Assembly: GCA_024138015.1 (NCBI GenBank)
Contig: JAMXBB010000001.1
Span: forward strand, 88,411,872-88,475,871
DNA: 64,000 nt
From: Lumnitzera littorea
Lineage: Eukaryota; Streptophyta; Magnoliopsida; Myrtales; Combretaceae
Direction of reading: 5' to 3'
In this document: in pieces, positions 1 to 13,011 of the stretch
How the letters are laid out: every line of letters begins with the position of its first letter
Numbering within the stretch: position 1 is the stretch's first letter
Translations under genes and position numbers: made by a program
Notes under the pieces: model-generated
Seen by the model: the letters and a program-made list of their open reading frames with translations, nothing else
Told to the model about the DNA's origin: nothing
The model's database searches: none

Positions 1-41
1 TGGTAAAATATACAGGAAAAGAGGAAACACTACTAGGCAAT

Positions 42-2645
42 TGTCACACCCTGAAGTGGTAAAGTCATAACAGTCTCACCATGCAAACCATTCTAAGATA
101 GAAGTCGGCCTTACAATCGCTATCCTAGACTGATCTACACAAAGCGTCCATGACTAACTCGCTTTGAAGTAAACAGTTCGTAATTTAAATAAGTCATTTA
201 ACTAAGAAAGTAAGAATATATATATATATATATACCAAAATTCAGTTATTACAATGAACGTTTACAACATTTCACCGTAATCTATTTCTTAGTTAATACA
301 TTAGTTAGAAATAAAAAATTCTAAAATAAGAGCTTAGATTTTAAAAAGATATGTCCGTTCTTCAAATATTTTTCTTCATTCCCTAGAATCCAATAGTTGC
401 TAACTTTAGGATAGTTGTAAGCCGTTTTTTAGCTAACACTTGCAATGACATCTATAAAGATGTGAGCAACTATAGCTTAATAAGTTCGGATAGAGGACTT
501 AAAACTATACCACCAATACAAACAAGGTTATCAACCGGTTTAGTTAGATGCAATGCAATGTATAAACATGCAAATGCCAATGCAAGAACATGCAAATGCC
601 ATTGCACGACTTTGTCCGGTTCATCATGAGATTAAAGAAATTACATCTGCTCTAATCTGAGTTGAGGAGTTGCCGTTAATGCAACAACTCATGAACAAAC
701 CCAAGTTTGTGTAATGGAGACTCCACTCCTCCTACGACTACCTTTGAACTATTGACTTCACTCTTGCCGCGACTTCTTCACCTGTCACTTAGTTTAACTA
801 AGGATGAAGAAGGGACCTATTATGCTATCTAGTGCTATCTTTTTCAAAGGGATCAATATTTGGCTAGAGAATCCTAGGTTTTTCCTAATGGGTTGCTATG
901 TAAGTCCGTTTTGTGGTTATAAGTCATATATTTGTTAAGTCCAGTTTAGAGTGATGAATCATTTTATATAATACAAGCCAGAACAACAAACAAAATGATA
1001 GCATCACTTATAATCAAGCACATGCACACAACCAACTATCTAATAAGCACAACCAAGTACAATCTCAAGCCTTCAAAATACAGCAACGTATTAAGCCCAA
1101 CTTACCTGAACTCCTCGCTTACTCACTCAAGGTCCGATCCACTCAAGTTATCGCCAATCATCCCTATAATACAAACGTGATTTCGGTTTTCTATATAACT
1201 ATTATAGGTTAGTTTTATCCTATAATACTTATTGTTATTTTTTGTTTAGGGTTTGATATACCTAATTATCTAGGTTTTTAAGTTTTTTACAATTATTCTT
1301 GAATCATGTTAAGTTTTGTTTCAGTTTTCGCATTAATTTCTAAATTAGGTTTTTAACTCAATTTTTGGTTAGAGATTTATACGTACATCTTAAGAAATCA
1401 TTCTGACCCATAATGTGAAATTAATCGCATTATCTATGAATATCCTAAATACCGCTTTTAGTCTCTAACTAGTGTTCTAATCTGTGCAGTATACCCGAAT
1501 CCTAATTTAATTACCAAATTCATCCCGTTATAAGAATATCTTAAATTTTTCATATAATTACCCTAATTTAAGTTTCCTATCAAATTTATTATATATTCCT
1601 ATTATTATCATAATATCAATTCTAACCAATATTTCCCTAATTATTAATTTTTCATACTTACATATTACACATTATCACCTAATGTATACATAATGTACAC
1701 ATCTAATATTCCCATCACTTCAAATATCATCTCCTAACATCAAATAACATTACAAATATTTAAATTCATCCCAAATCAAATTTTGAACCTAATTATCCTA
1801 AATTACCAAATTAACTTAAAATTATCATTTTTACCTATTACATATTTACTATATAATATCCTAATAATTACATCTAAAACTCCAAATACTACGAATAGCA
1901 TAATCCATCAGATTTTAACATCCTAAAACATATAATTGTACATCAAATCAGTAATTACTCATTTAATTACTTAATTAATCCTAAATTACCCATTTTATGC
2001 ATCATTTTAAGGCTTAAAAATTATCTAAAAATTTCAAAAATTAATTTTTGAAAAAGAGCTTCATAGCACTGTTTTATCTGTACTTTTTTTCTGCATCCTC
2101 TAATAACCTTGCTAATGCAGCATCGTCACGTATATAGTATCATATAGAGAATTTATAGCACCAATGATTGGTTTCCTTGTATATTCATTTTTACCCTCTT
2201 ATGTCATGTACATTGCTTCTTTAAAAAATGTCCTTATTGTTTTTTCCATTTTAGGCAAATTGCCCTAACTCATGGGTACAAATACCCATGTACTTGTAGC
2301 TATAACAGATGAGATTACATTCAATACACTTGAGTACTTTCTTCTTTACGTAAATACTATTTATTTACTCTCGGCATCACTCTTATCCTTTTCCTTAAGT
2401 AAGGTTAGATGGCAAGTAACTTTATTGCACCAATTCGTGCGTCATATTGAATTGTGCCGTGAGTCCCTGGAAGTTTTATTGATGCGTTATATTCTCTAGA
2501 ACTGTTTGTAAGTTTTGCTTACTATTTCATTCATCTTTGTCACTCTTTCGTACCTTTTTCCATTAACCTTTTTTTGAGCTTTCGGAAAGCTTAGACCCAT
2601 CCAAGGATCAACCTTGTCTGTTCTTGGTCACGGTTCATAATATCT
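42..2645 (+). mobile_element. 5' LTR of Ty3/gypsy-like element G1
   Basis: The left edge starts with TGTCACACCC, a common gypsy LTR start. The right edge is set by the primer-binding site that follows at 2646. The LTR is about 2.6 kb and very AT-rich in its second half, with an (AT)n run near 214-234. Its first ~1.3 kb aligns with a second copy starting at 30015, including the stretch ending around 1220 versus 31180. It contains no coding sequence. No matching 3' LTR is seen after the pol relic, so the element is truncated at its 3' end. The exact right border is uncertain by a few bases. Confidence 0.7.
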
Positions 2646-2657
2646 TAGTATTAGAGC
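2646..2657 (+). other. primer-binding site of G1
   Basis: TAGTATTAGAGC differs at only two positions from TGGTATCAGAGC, the initiator methionine tRNA complement used by many plant LTR elements. It sits directly after the long AT-rich LTR and ~150 bp before the gag relic, which is where a primer-binding site is expected. Confidence 0.65.
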
Positions 2658-2805
2658 AGAGGTTTTGTGTAAACTATAGTTAGTTCTTCTAGAAGTTTAT
2701 TGTACTCTGTTTTACGTGTATGGAACAGAGTCAGTTACCGTGTTCATTTAACTGTTATGTTATTAGTTATTCACTTTTTGAAGTGTTTGTTTGAATTTTG
2801 AATCT

Positions 2806-4150
2806 ATGAGGAAAAAAATAACAGACCTAAATATGAATGTTAGTACTGATGATGATAGTGGAGTTATCCACCACAGACGACAATCTTAGGAAACTCCCAA
2901 AAGCACTGATGAGAGACTTGATGAGGTAGCTAATCTCTTGGTAGATCTAAACCAAGCTGTTCATGTCCTATCTTGCCGACCCATTGAGGTTGTGCAAAAC
3001 ACTCCACAAGCTGCTCAACCTATTAGAGGTCATAACCTAACTCAACCAGTTCGAGGTGGAGGAGTTGGTAGATGAGTAAGGCAAATGATAGACTTAACAG
3101 AGCTTGATGAGGAAGAAGAAGAGTATTTTGAAGAGGAGCATGTACGAGTCCCCAAAGCATCCGACCATATGAAGCTTCAGATTCTGAGTTTTAATGGGTT
3201 CGGGAATGCTAAAAAGTATCTAGATTGGGAAGAGAAGGTGGAGCGTGTATTTGATTACTATCAATATGAGGATTATGAGAAAGTGAGTACTACTGCTATT
3301 GAATTCTCCAAATATGCCACCATGTAGTGGAAGAATTTTTAGGCCATGAGAAGAAAAGAGGGATACTGAGAGATTAACACTTGGTCTAAGATAAAGAGAG
3401 TGCTTAGAAACAGATTCATACTGGAAACGTATCTCTAAGATACTTTCACTCGGCTTTAAGAGCTAAGATAAGGAGGCCGAGCTGTTGATGAGTATATTCA
3501 AGAATTCTAAATGCTTATGATAAGATGCAAAGTGGAGGAACCACCAACCCGAACAGTTTTAAGGTTTATTACTTGATTGAGAGGAGACATCTGAGACATT
3601 ATGGAGCTCTAACGATTTGACATAATGGATGAAACTACTAGAATTGCCCAGTGAGTGGAGAGGCAAAGAAGGAGCCAAGTGACGACTATAATACCGACTA
3701 GCCAACCAGGACATACAAGTCATCGAGCTCAGTCCAACATCGAACTAAGTAGAAGAGTTGATGTCAAAGCTGAATAGAAAGGCTAACTTGAAGATGTAGT
3801 ACTGACTTGAAGATGTAGTGTCAACTTGAAGATGTAGTGCCGACCTGAACGTATGAGAAGGGGCAAGGGTCTGGTAGAAAGACCAGCCGGATCAAGTGCT
3901 TCAAATGTTAAGGGTTCGGACATATGGCTATTCAATGCCCGAATCGAAGGATGATGGTCACTAAGGGAGACATCCTGAAAGTACAAGTAGAGAGTACAGA
4001 TGAGGAACCCAAGGAGGAGGAGGTTCCAGTCGAGAAATAAAATGCCATGAAAGAACTGATTGAAGAGGATATGTTTCTCAAGGACTTAGACCAGTTACTC
4101 ATGGTTGTCCAGCGTACTATGAACGTGGAGCCCTAACGAATAGAGGAGTA
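2806..4150 (+). pseudogene. gag relic of gypsy element G1 (with protease start)
   Basis: The longest open piece (3085-3327) reads as a gypsy capsid N-terminal part, with an acidic stretch followed by a segment like the retrotransposon gag domain (SFNGFGNAKKYLDWEEKVE). A retroviral-type zinc knuckle, CX2CX4HX4C with a stop inside (KCFKC...GFGHMAIQC), is readable at about 3893-3930. Stop codons and frameshifts break the frame throughout. A short tandem repeat of 19 bp, three copies, lies at 3786-3842 between capsid and zinc knuckle. The aspartic protease follows at about 4185-4225, where the usual D-S/T-G reads DSR. It cannot make a functional Gag. Confidence 0.75.
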
Positions 4151-6595
4151 GAGAGAGAACTTGTTTCATACCCCCTGTAAGGTGAATGATCGGATATGTG
4201 CTCTCATTGTGGATAGTAGAAGTTGTACTAATGTGACATCGACCGATCTTTGTTTCAAAATTGAAGCTGTTAACTGTTGCACTAGTTAAGTGAGAAAGGA
4301 GCATTACACGTTACTTGGCAAATACTATTGTCGATTACTATAGGGAATTACTCTGACTAGATCCTCTGTGATGTACTGCTTATGTGCGCTTCCTACGTGT
4401 TGCTGGGTAAGCCATGGTTGTTTGACAGGAGAGTTATCCATGATGGCTACAAGAACACGTATATGCTGGAAAAGGATGACTTGAAGATCATGTTGAATCC
4501 GATACCGCCAAGAGAAGTTCACAAGCTATAGATAAAACTTGCTCGCGGATCGAAGAAAGCTCTGGTGATGAGTAAAATCGAGCTTCGAGAAGCCATCAAT
4601 GTTTACGAGTCAACCCTATTGTTGGTCAGAAGACTATTGGAAATGAAAGAGTAGGGTGAGTTTCCCCAGGAAATCAAAAGGTTGCTAGATGACTATGCTA
4701 ACCTATTCATAGAACAGTTACCTGAGGGGTTGCCCCCAACTCAAGGTAAAGAGCACTACATTGACTTAGTACTCGGTGTTGCACTACCGAATAAACTAGC
4801 TTATCGGATGAATCCTAAGTAGGCTTCTGAACTCCAACGTCAAATTAATGAGTTGTTGGAGAGAGCTTATGTGAGAGAGAGTCTCAACCCTTGTGTTGTG
4901 CCTGCACTTTTGGTGCCGAAGAAGGATGGAACTTGGTGGACGTATGTTGACAACTGAGCCATGAACAAAATTATGATCAAATACAGGTATTTGATCCCGA
5001 GGCTAGAAGACATGTTGGATGAATTGAGTTGAGCCAAGATTTTCAACAAGATTTATCTCAAGTTTGGCTACCATCAAATTCGTATGAGGTCAGGAGACGA
5101 GTGGAAGACTGCGTTCAAGACTAGATATGGACTTTACGTGTGGATGGTCATGCCCTTCGACTTGTCCAATGCTCCGAGTACTTTAATGAGACTTATGAAT
5201 CATGTGCTGAGACATCTCATCGGGAAGTGTGTCGTAGTGTTCTTTGACAACATCCTGGTCTATAGTGCCAACATGCCGAGTCACATTGAACATCTTAGAG
5301 CAGTCTTGGATAGCCTTCATATCGAGAGACTATTCAACAACTTGAAGAAATGTTGCTTTTGTTAGGAAGAAGTGATATTCTTAGGGTATGTAATCAGTGG
5401 AGGAGGCTTGCGAGTTGATGACGATAAGATCAAGGCAATTGTCAAATGGCCGACTCCTACTACTTGTGCTAACGTAAGAAGTTTCTATAGATTGGCTTCA
5501 TTTTACAAAAGGTTTATCATGAACTTTAGCACCATCACCGCACCACTTACCGAGCTAACAAAGAAGAACACTGACTTCCAGTAGGGAGAAAGGTTTAGTA
5601 AGATGGTATACTTCATGTCTTACACCAAAACTAACAACGCTTTGGCTATTGCTTCTCTTTTTTTACAGGAGATTATGTAAATACACAATGTACCAAGGAG
5701 TATAGTCTCCAACAGAGACTTAAAGTTCTTGAACTATTTCTAGAGGACCCTGTGGCATCGATTGGGATCCAAATTACTCTTCAGTACCTCATGTCACCCC
5801 CAAACTAATGGCCAAATAGAGGTAGTTAATCGTACTTTGAGGTCACTGCTCTGAGCTGTAGTAGGTAAGAACTTAGCTGATTAGGACATTTGCTTGCCAG
5901 TAGTCGAGTTCGCTTATAACCAAACTGTACATGGTACCATTAAGTAGACTCCCTTCGAGGTGGTATATGGATTTAATCTCGAGTTGCCCTTCGACTACAC
6001 CCTTATACCAGCACCTGCGTAAGAAGACCTTGACGCTTCAACTAAAGCACAATCTTTTCAATACATCTATGACAAGATCACTCGGCTTATCAACCAAGCT
6101 ACTAGAAGAATGCTAGAAAGGACCAAGGGTAGGTCGACCAAACAATTTCAACTGGGAGACTTGGTATGGCTATACCTCAGCAAGGGATGGTTCCAAAACA
6201 AGAGGAAGAACAAATTATCTACAGGAGTGGAGGGGCCTTTCATAATCCTCCAAAAAATCAGTGACAACACTTATAGGTTGGAATTGCTTGAAGACCATGG
6301 GGTTTTTTACGCCTTCAACATTGCCAACCTTGGTCCATATCACCCTGACACGGGCTTGCCTTGGTTCGCACTTGGCGCCTGCTCATCAAATTGTCTACAG
6401 ATGGACGAGACATCCTTGGGGCCAAATATTTGCTTGTAAGAAACCCGATTTGAAGTTAGAAAAAGAAAACGAAGACAAACTAGAAGAAACTACCACTACC
6501 ATTCGCAAAACACCGTCGTCACCAGCACAACAAAGTAGCTCCTCCCATCCTACAGGCGTCAGACGAAGTACATCGACACTAGCACAATAGATGGG
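4151..6595 (+). pseudogene. pol relic of G1: reverse transcriptase joined to integrase, RNase H deleted
   Basis: Reverse transcriptase is readable from about 4700 to 5584, in two open pieces (5084-5365 and 5372-5584) separated by one stop. The catalytic F-V-D-D box is degraded to FFDN (5229-5240 region). Family features present include the palm motif around GYHQIRM and the thumb segment ending in [12 protein letters not shown]. Immediately after this the sequence jumps to the integrase core ([28 protein letters not shown] at 5590-5850), so RNase H, the integrase HHCC zinc finger and the first catalytic Asp are missing. The integrase C-terminal domain is readable at 6110-6350 (LGDLVWLYLS...FNIANLGPY). 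No chromodomain is seen and I do not assign a gypsy lineage. Confidence 0.85.
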
Positions 6596-6604
6596 CATGT
6601 AGGA

Positions 6605-7549
6605 AAGAATCTGTACCTTTAGCTTACTTCTCTACTATAGCCTTCTTCATGCCGGGGAAGAGCTCGGAAATCGGGTGCCAGAAATACCTCTCCATAGTTT
6701 CCGTAACATTGATCTCTTAGCCACTTCTTAGTGCCATGAAGGCCAAGATCTTTTAGATAGCCTCAGTATCGTTGGGACCAAGCCTCTTCTCTCCACTAGT
6801 ACAGGCCATCTCGGTCCATTAGGTCCAGAAATCCGTTTCTTTAGGCAGCTTGACCACCATGTATTTGTCCTACCAGCCTTTGATTGAATCTACGAGGCTA
6901 CAGAACAACTTCTTCCCCAAGCGTGGTTGGAGGTAAGGTCATCCACCAACACTCTTCCACATGTAGAAGTAACAGAAGAGCTTGGAAGTAGCCTTTATCA
7001 CCAGGTATTCCTAAAGTGACTAAAAAGCCTTTAGTACCCTCCAACCATTAAGAAGGACTTATGACGGATTACAATGGTAGTAGTTGAAGAACTCCTTCTT
7101 AAAACGACTTAGAGGGAGGCATTGTCTAAACTCCGAACACTTCTCAAAGACCGTAAAGTACCTCCCTAATAGTAGGGCCACCTATTCGTCCTTGCTTGGT
7201 AACCTAATATGCCACTTAGGAATTATCCCACAAGAAAGTTGCTAATGATTCAACTGGGGGTAGATTGCTTACTTCTACTTATACAGCCATTAGGCCCCTC
7301 GTTCGTACTAAGAGTATTGGATAAATCCTTTGTGAGGGGTAAAGGAACGTCCACATATACTTCCCTGGGGATGGTGTTGATAACTTTGGCCCTGTCCAGC
7401 GCTTTCACTGCCATCTTAGTTGGTTGGCCAAGCTGTGCTAGTGACGAGACTTCACCCTCCTATGCTTGAAGGGGATCACTCCTTATAGAGTCGAAACTAA
7501 AAGCAAGCAGCGGCAAAGAGGAGCTAACCTCACTTCTGTTAGTCGACAT
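6605..7549 (-). pseudogene. antisense ORF of element E1 (putative gypsy-type transposon protein), broken
   Basis: Reading the - strand from the ATG at 7549-7547, the protein starts MSTNRSEVSSS and soon hits stops and frame changes. The rest of the frame can be followed only in pieces to about 6605. The same protein start (MSTNRGEASSS) and downstream pieces occur in the inverted copy beginning at 60418, so this was once one coding unit. The middle and end (for example the Trp-rich segment near 6840-6905) recall the plant 'putative gypsy type transposon' domain found in antisense ORFs of Tat-lineage elements. That is family knowledge recalled, not a search result. Function unknown; it is non-functional here. 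Confidence 0.5.
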
Positions 7550-7680
7550 GATCGCAATCTTCGAAGAAGGAAGAAAGACTTGAAATTCTGATAAAAGTTT
7601 GAAAGTTTGAATGTGAACATAGAAATTGCAATGACTGAGCAAGAAGATTGTAGAAAAGCACACTCTCTCTATAATACTCC

Positions 7681-7688
7681 TATTTATA
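7681..7688 (-). promoter_or_regulatory. TATA box of the antisense ORF in E1
   Basis: TATAAATA on the - strand lies about 130 bp upstream of the ATG at 7549. The equivalent box is conserved in the inverted copy at 60279-60286, also about 130 bp from its ATG, which supports a real antisense promoter. Confidence 0.5.
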
Positions 7689-8605
7689 GGCAAACCGCCT
7701 AGGAAGTTGTGCAGGCGATTATAAGGATCCGTATAAGCACGAATCCCTTGAAATGTTGCATAGTAGACACATGGAAAGCATCTTGATCGAACGGTTACCT
7801 TTAAATGGCAAAAGGTATGTAGCTACACGTTAGTTTGCTGCAACACGACACCTATCTTATTGCATTTAATGTACAGAATACAAGTAGGTAAAAGTTGTAT
7901 TTTGAAAAGAAATTCCTTCCATAAGAAGTTTCTTCAGGGCCTATCTTGCCTCCACTTGGTCGGCACAGCGAAGACATAACACAGCTGTAAAATGAGTTGT
8001 AAGGGTATCCTACTCTAACATCCTAACTTAAGCGTCATTCAGGTCTTTGGCACTCCACCCCATAACAACTATTGACCACCCCTGTTCACGTAGCTTCGGA
8101 CATTTTCAGATTGGTGATCTATCATTTAGGACAACTTTTACTGCTTCGGACCTTTCGCCTCAAACGTCACTACTTTGAACCGTCCATTACCTTGGATCTA
8201 CAACCCCATCACATCGGCACTACAATGCCAAATCGAATTTCTTGGAGTCAAATTGGTCATGCTTGAATGGCCCATGTATTTCTTCTCTTTGTTTCTTCTT
8301 CGACAATGAGACTACAAGGAGGGGAGGTAAGCAAGTGTTGATAAAGCAATTTGGGCATGAACCCTTTAAGTCCGATCAAATCCTCCAAGCCTTGCGACCC
8401 TATGCCTTCCTTCGTAGGCTTCAGCCCTAGGGTTTGAACCATTTAGGCCCATTAAGCATTACAACAGCCATAATCAACAAGATAAGGATAAAATGCCTAC
8501 ATCCCAAATATTAAGAACACGTTAGTCATGACAGCTTCACTCTTTTACACTTGCGGGGGAAGATTTCTCCTACTAACTGATTTCCAACTGTCGACTTTAC
8601 TTCAT

Positions 8606-8613
8606 TATAAATA
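8606..8613 (+). promoter_or_regulatory. LTR TATA box of E1
   Basis: TATAAATA on the + strand, matched by the reverse-complement box at 59378-59385 in the inverted copy E4. It lies ~220 bp from the right end of the element. Confidence 0.45.
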
Positions 8614-8831
8614 TTAGGCCATTACCCAACGATAATTCTCTCTACACTTTGCATACCAAGCCTACACATTAGCTCCAGTATTCTATACTTTCAAGCCCAC
8701 TGCTAACTTAAGTATCGAAGTGACCACGCTAGACAACTCTTCGGCGTTCCCTCATAGTACATTGTTTTGTAGGCCCATTATGTACAGCATCTAAAAGACT
8801 ATCAGGCAAGAATCTTAAGATGACATTAACT

Positions 8832-11800
8832 ATTAAAACTGTATCCTTGTTTTGGCATCCTATCAAGAATATATCCCAAATCCTATAGGATATTTACTAA
8901 AATAAATATTAAGTTGGAGTGAATTGAATATCTCTATAAGGTCTTACTTGATATGTTTTTGTGTAACATTTTATTACATTAACTAAATTAGTATTGTACA
9001 ACTTCCATTTATAACTAGACGTGGACCATCGTATTAGTGAAATGAAAAATAGACATGCATATTAATTATCAGGAGAATTTCCTTTCCAAATATAGTACCC
9101 AATCTGATTAGATCCCAATTACCAAAAAGAGAAAAAAAAAATGAATAGCTTTCGTCTGATCAATGGTATGATATTATCAAGATTTGACTCGAGTGGAAAA
9201 GATGGAACTCTTGGGCTTTTATAATGCAATGATATGATTTTTATGTATTTTTTTAAACAACATTTTAATTTTGGAAATAGAGGATTTAAACTCGATTCAC
9301 TTTGTTGTAAGATTAATGCTCATACTACTAGATCATAATAGCTATAGTTATGTGTTTAAGTTTTATTAAATAGAGAAAATAAAGGATATGAACACAACAC
9401 TTTTCGATATGACATACAAATAGTATATTGAACCTGTTGTAATTAGATCCTAAGATCAATATGAAGCATGGTAATAGGAAATAATTGACGTTAAAGCAAT
9501 TCTGATATTACACATGATAATTTCAGTAGTGAAGGTTAACTAGGTTATCAATATTACGCTTGATAATTTAGATGACAAAAGTAGAATGCCACAATTCTAT
9601 AATATAATTGACAAGCTCAAGGGAAATAAGTTAAGGTTCAATGACATAATGCTAATAATTCATAATTTCAAAAGCTCACAAAACTAAATTGTATAATACT
9701 TGGCCTAAAAAAAAAAAGTTGTATATTACAAGGGTTTAAGAGACTTAAATACTAAACCTAAGAAGTTAGAAGTGTAATTAATACATATAGGTCATGTTCA
9801 ACAATTAAGAGGGAGTGAATTGATTGTTGCTAAATAAAAATTTTCAAAACCTTTGTTAATTATTTATAAATTCCAAACCCCTCATGATAATTATAAATTA
9901 TAGTAAATAATTTGACAATAAAATAAATAAACAATTGTAAAGTAAAAGTATAAGGAGAAGAAGATCAAGTGGAAATTTTCATAAAGGTTCCTTCCAACTC
10001 TACTATAGGGGATTCGGTCATCTTCATCGGTCATTCCACTATATCAATAAATCAAATTTTGATAGAGTACATTCACTTGGTTACTAAGACTACAAGCACA
10101 CTGCCCCCATCTCGCTAGCTTTTACCGAAGCTAAACATAGGCTATGGCAAACAAAATCAATCTCTCAAAGTTACAACAAATTCCAACTCAATTGGAATAA
10201 CAAAATAACGAGGAAAAGAATATAAGATCCTTAAACTTTTGGTAAAAGTAATCAAAACAAAAGAGAATAAAATTTTCGTCCATTGCTAAAAGAGAGTAAT
10301 TCTTTTTTGTGTTTTTCTTATGTGCCCTTCTATGTTTAAATGCCTCTATATCTTGTCCAACGATTATGATTCAATTATTTGTAGAATTTTTTGCTAACCA
10401 TTTAAACTGGTTTGCTGTACAAAATCTTTTACATATCTTGATAACCTTATTGAAATTTGCTGAATGAATCTTAAGCTAAAATATCTGTTGGAATCTTGCT
10501 AATTTTGAGGTATCCTTATCTTCTTTGATTTCGAATAAGCTTCAATCTATATGAACGGATCTCTGATTTTTAAATTGATTAGATTGTTGATCTAATGATC
10601 AACACCTTGAGAAAAAGTTTTTAATTAAATACCCAATTAAATTAATCTAACTTTAGTGGAATGAATATATCATATTACCTAAATATGTTCAATTAGGAGA
10701 GATAGGTCTTCAATATCCCTTTTAAAATATTAGTGAAAAAGACCTTATTCATATTCGATTCAATCATGTTTAATCTTCTAATGGAGCTTCTATAATACCT
10801 CATGATGATATTTGTCAACTCATCCTTCTATTGAAATTTTTATAAGTGTTGTCCATTTTTAAACAAAACCTTTTACTTAAACTTCTACAAAATTTTTCTG
10901 TTATTTGTTGTAATGAGCCTTCTACTTAAACTTTTATAAATGTGTCTTTAATATCAACTCTACTGAAGCTTCCACCAAAACTTCTACAATTGTTCTTCAA
11001 CTCATTTGTAGGATTCAATTCGCTTATTCATTGACTTTCTACCAAAGCTTTTATAGCTTCTATTTCTTACAAATTATCATATTTTTAGCTTTTACCCAAG
11101 AATCTATAGATCTAAATTCCTTCAAATGTCATATTATTGAACTTTTTATTGCAACTCCTACAACTTTATTAAATCAAATAAAACAAATGTTCCTTAACAC
11201 TTAATACACATGTTACCATTGTTTAAGCCCTTTTGTTATTAGCAAAGCCAAAGTAAAAGAGAAGTCAACAATACAAAATAAAATAAAGAAATAAGTTTTA
11301 ACAAGCTTTGCAATACAAGCATGATCATGGCTAGGAGACCATGTTCCTCTCTAATTAAGACACTTCCATAGTTTACAGTCATGTTTCTGAAATTAGTGAG
11401 CATATAGCTGATCATGCCTACGTATACTAGCGCAATCATGGTCGTATTCCCTACTATTTGCCCCCTCTTCATCTTTTTCTAATCTTCCATCTTAACTATA
11501 AGAATGCTTCCTCATATCTTGATACCCTCTACTACCTTTGTTTACCTTAACAACACTCGTAATTTGTAGTAAGAAGATTTTTCTGTAAGCACAATTATTA
11601 GTCAAGATATTGAGACATGATGGGTTCTTCATATCTACCCTTTTGATCCATCTAACAATATAAAATTAAAATTTACCATTAATTTGCATTAAAGAGAGGC
11701 CAAATAAGTCAAACTAACTTGTAAATTACTTTCAACTTGAATCCAAATCTCTTTAAATTTGATTAGATTACAATTAAGTGAAGTTTGAGATATTTAGATA

Positions 11801-12625
11801 TTTTAATAAGAGTTGAACTTTATGATATTTGGTTTCATGAACTCAAAATCTAATCAAGTTTCAATATTATTCTAATTGGAACAAAAGTACTTAAGAATAG
11901 TGAGTCTAAATCAGTTTAATTCAGTTGAGTTCAATCTATCATCTATACAGATATTATGTTAAATATATTGTTTCATCATTTGGTTTTCTTAGTAAAACAA
12001 ATTATTCTACTTCTACATAATTAGATTTACTTACCATTATGTGTGGTGAATTTACCTATCATTGTTATATAATATTAATTGAAGCCATACCCATATTATA
12101 ATTGCTTAAACAAAAAACTCAATATGATTGTTTTAAAGAAATGTAGTTCATTTTTAGATGACCATTATCATATATCAAGAAATAATATATATATATATAT
12201 ATATTTATATTATTAAAGCGTTTGAAGCCTTCAGTAACCATCAAAACAACATTTTGATTATTTTTACTTATTTAACTTTTTAAATAGAATTTTGATTATT
12301 GATAAATAATTTTTTTAATACATTTAATTATAAATATATAACAATTTAGAGATTTACATAGCTCTTCCCAATCTCTCTCACCCTTTCGCAAAATTTCCAC
12401 TATTCCCTTCCGCAACATTGCCACTACTCCCTCTCTCTCCTCTAACATTCCAACTACTCGTTATTCCTCTCTCTACAACCTACATCTCTCTTTCTTCCTT
12501 ATTTATTATCATTTTTTATCAATATTATAATATATTTAATTATATTACAAAATTTTATTCATTTTATTCATATGCAATGTGGATGTGTTGTCTGTTAGTA
12601 TATATATAAGTCCAAATGACTTTTT
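8832..12625. other. AT-rich intergenic stretch without a recognisable gene
   Basis: I see no conserved protein, RNA gene or intact element here. An (AT)n run lies at 12185-12204. An open frame on the - strand at 11239-11472 gives a hydrophobic peptide with no family resemblance. The segment 9790-11480 has the texture of an old LTR or non-autonomous repeat, but I found no second copy in the window. Confidence 0.6.
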
Positions 12626-12821
12626 TATATTCATTTTTTAAACTAATGTATTGTATATGCTAATTCTAATTTCCATATGCTAGTGATATTTTTAAACATA
12701 TAAGATGCAAAAGTTTTTATTTCTATATCCATTTTTTAAACTAATGTATTATATATCCTAATTTTAACTTCCATATGCTAGTGATATTTTTGAACATATA
12801 AGATACAAAAGTCTTAATAAT
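12626..12821. repeat. 98-bp direct tandem duplication (two copies)
   Basis: The unit at 12626-12723 is repeated at 12724-12821 with few changes. The blocks CATTTTTTAAACTAATGTAT and CCATATGCTAGTGATATTTT recur exactly 98 bp apart. There is no coding content. Confidence 0.85.
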
Positions 12822-13011
12822 ATATATTGACGATGGTTGGTATCTTAAGCACAAAGCCGTCTGTATCAAGTTTTTTCTTTTTTTTTCCCCCTTAAAAAAG
12901 AAACTAACTTACATGCTAAGGTCAAATTCGTAGGTATAGAGTAAAAGTTGAATAACCATAATTATCACTATGAAATACTTGAAAGTTATTTATAAAAAAA
13001 AAAAATCCAAT

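Larger units (their letters stand above)
6605..8831 (+). mobile_element. 3' part of gypsy-type element E1 (antisense ORF plus 3' LTR)
   Basis: This block is repeated in inverted orientation at 59162-61245 and its last ~400 bp again at 26480-26960. The LTR-like end (8530-8831) carries a TATAAATA box at 8606-8613 on the + strand, about 220 bp before the end of homology, as expected for U3-R-U5 of a + strand element. To its left lies an ORF on the opposite strand with its own TATA box. I infer the 3' end of a Tat-lineage gypsy element, since antisense extra ORFs upstream of the 3' LTR are known in that lineage. Gag and pol of this element are absent. The left edge abuts the G1 pol relic. Confidence 0.6.

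Noticed and set aside
11239..11472. 77-codon hydrophobic frame on the - strand
   Set aside because: Looks membrane-like only through T-rich composition; no neighbour, no homologue recognised.
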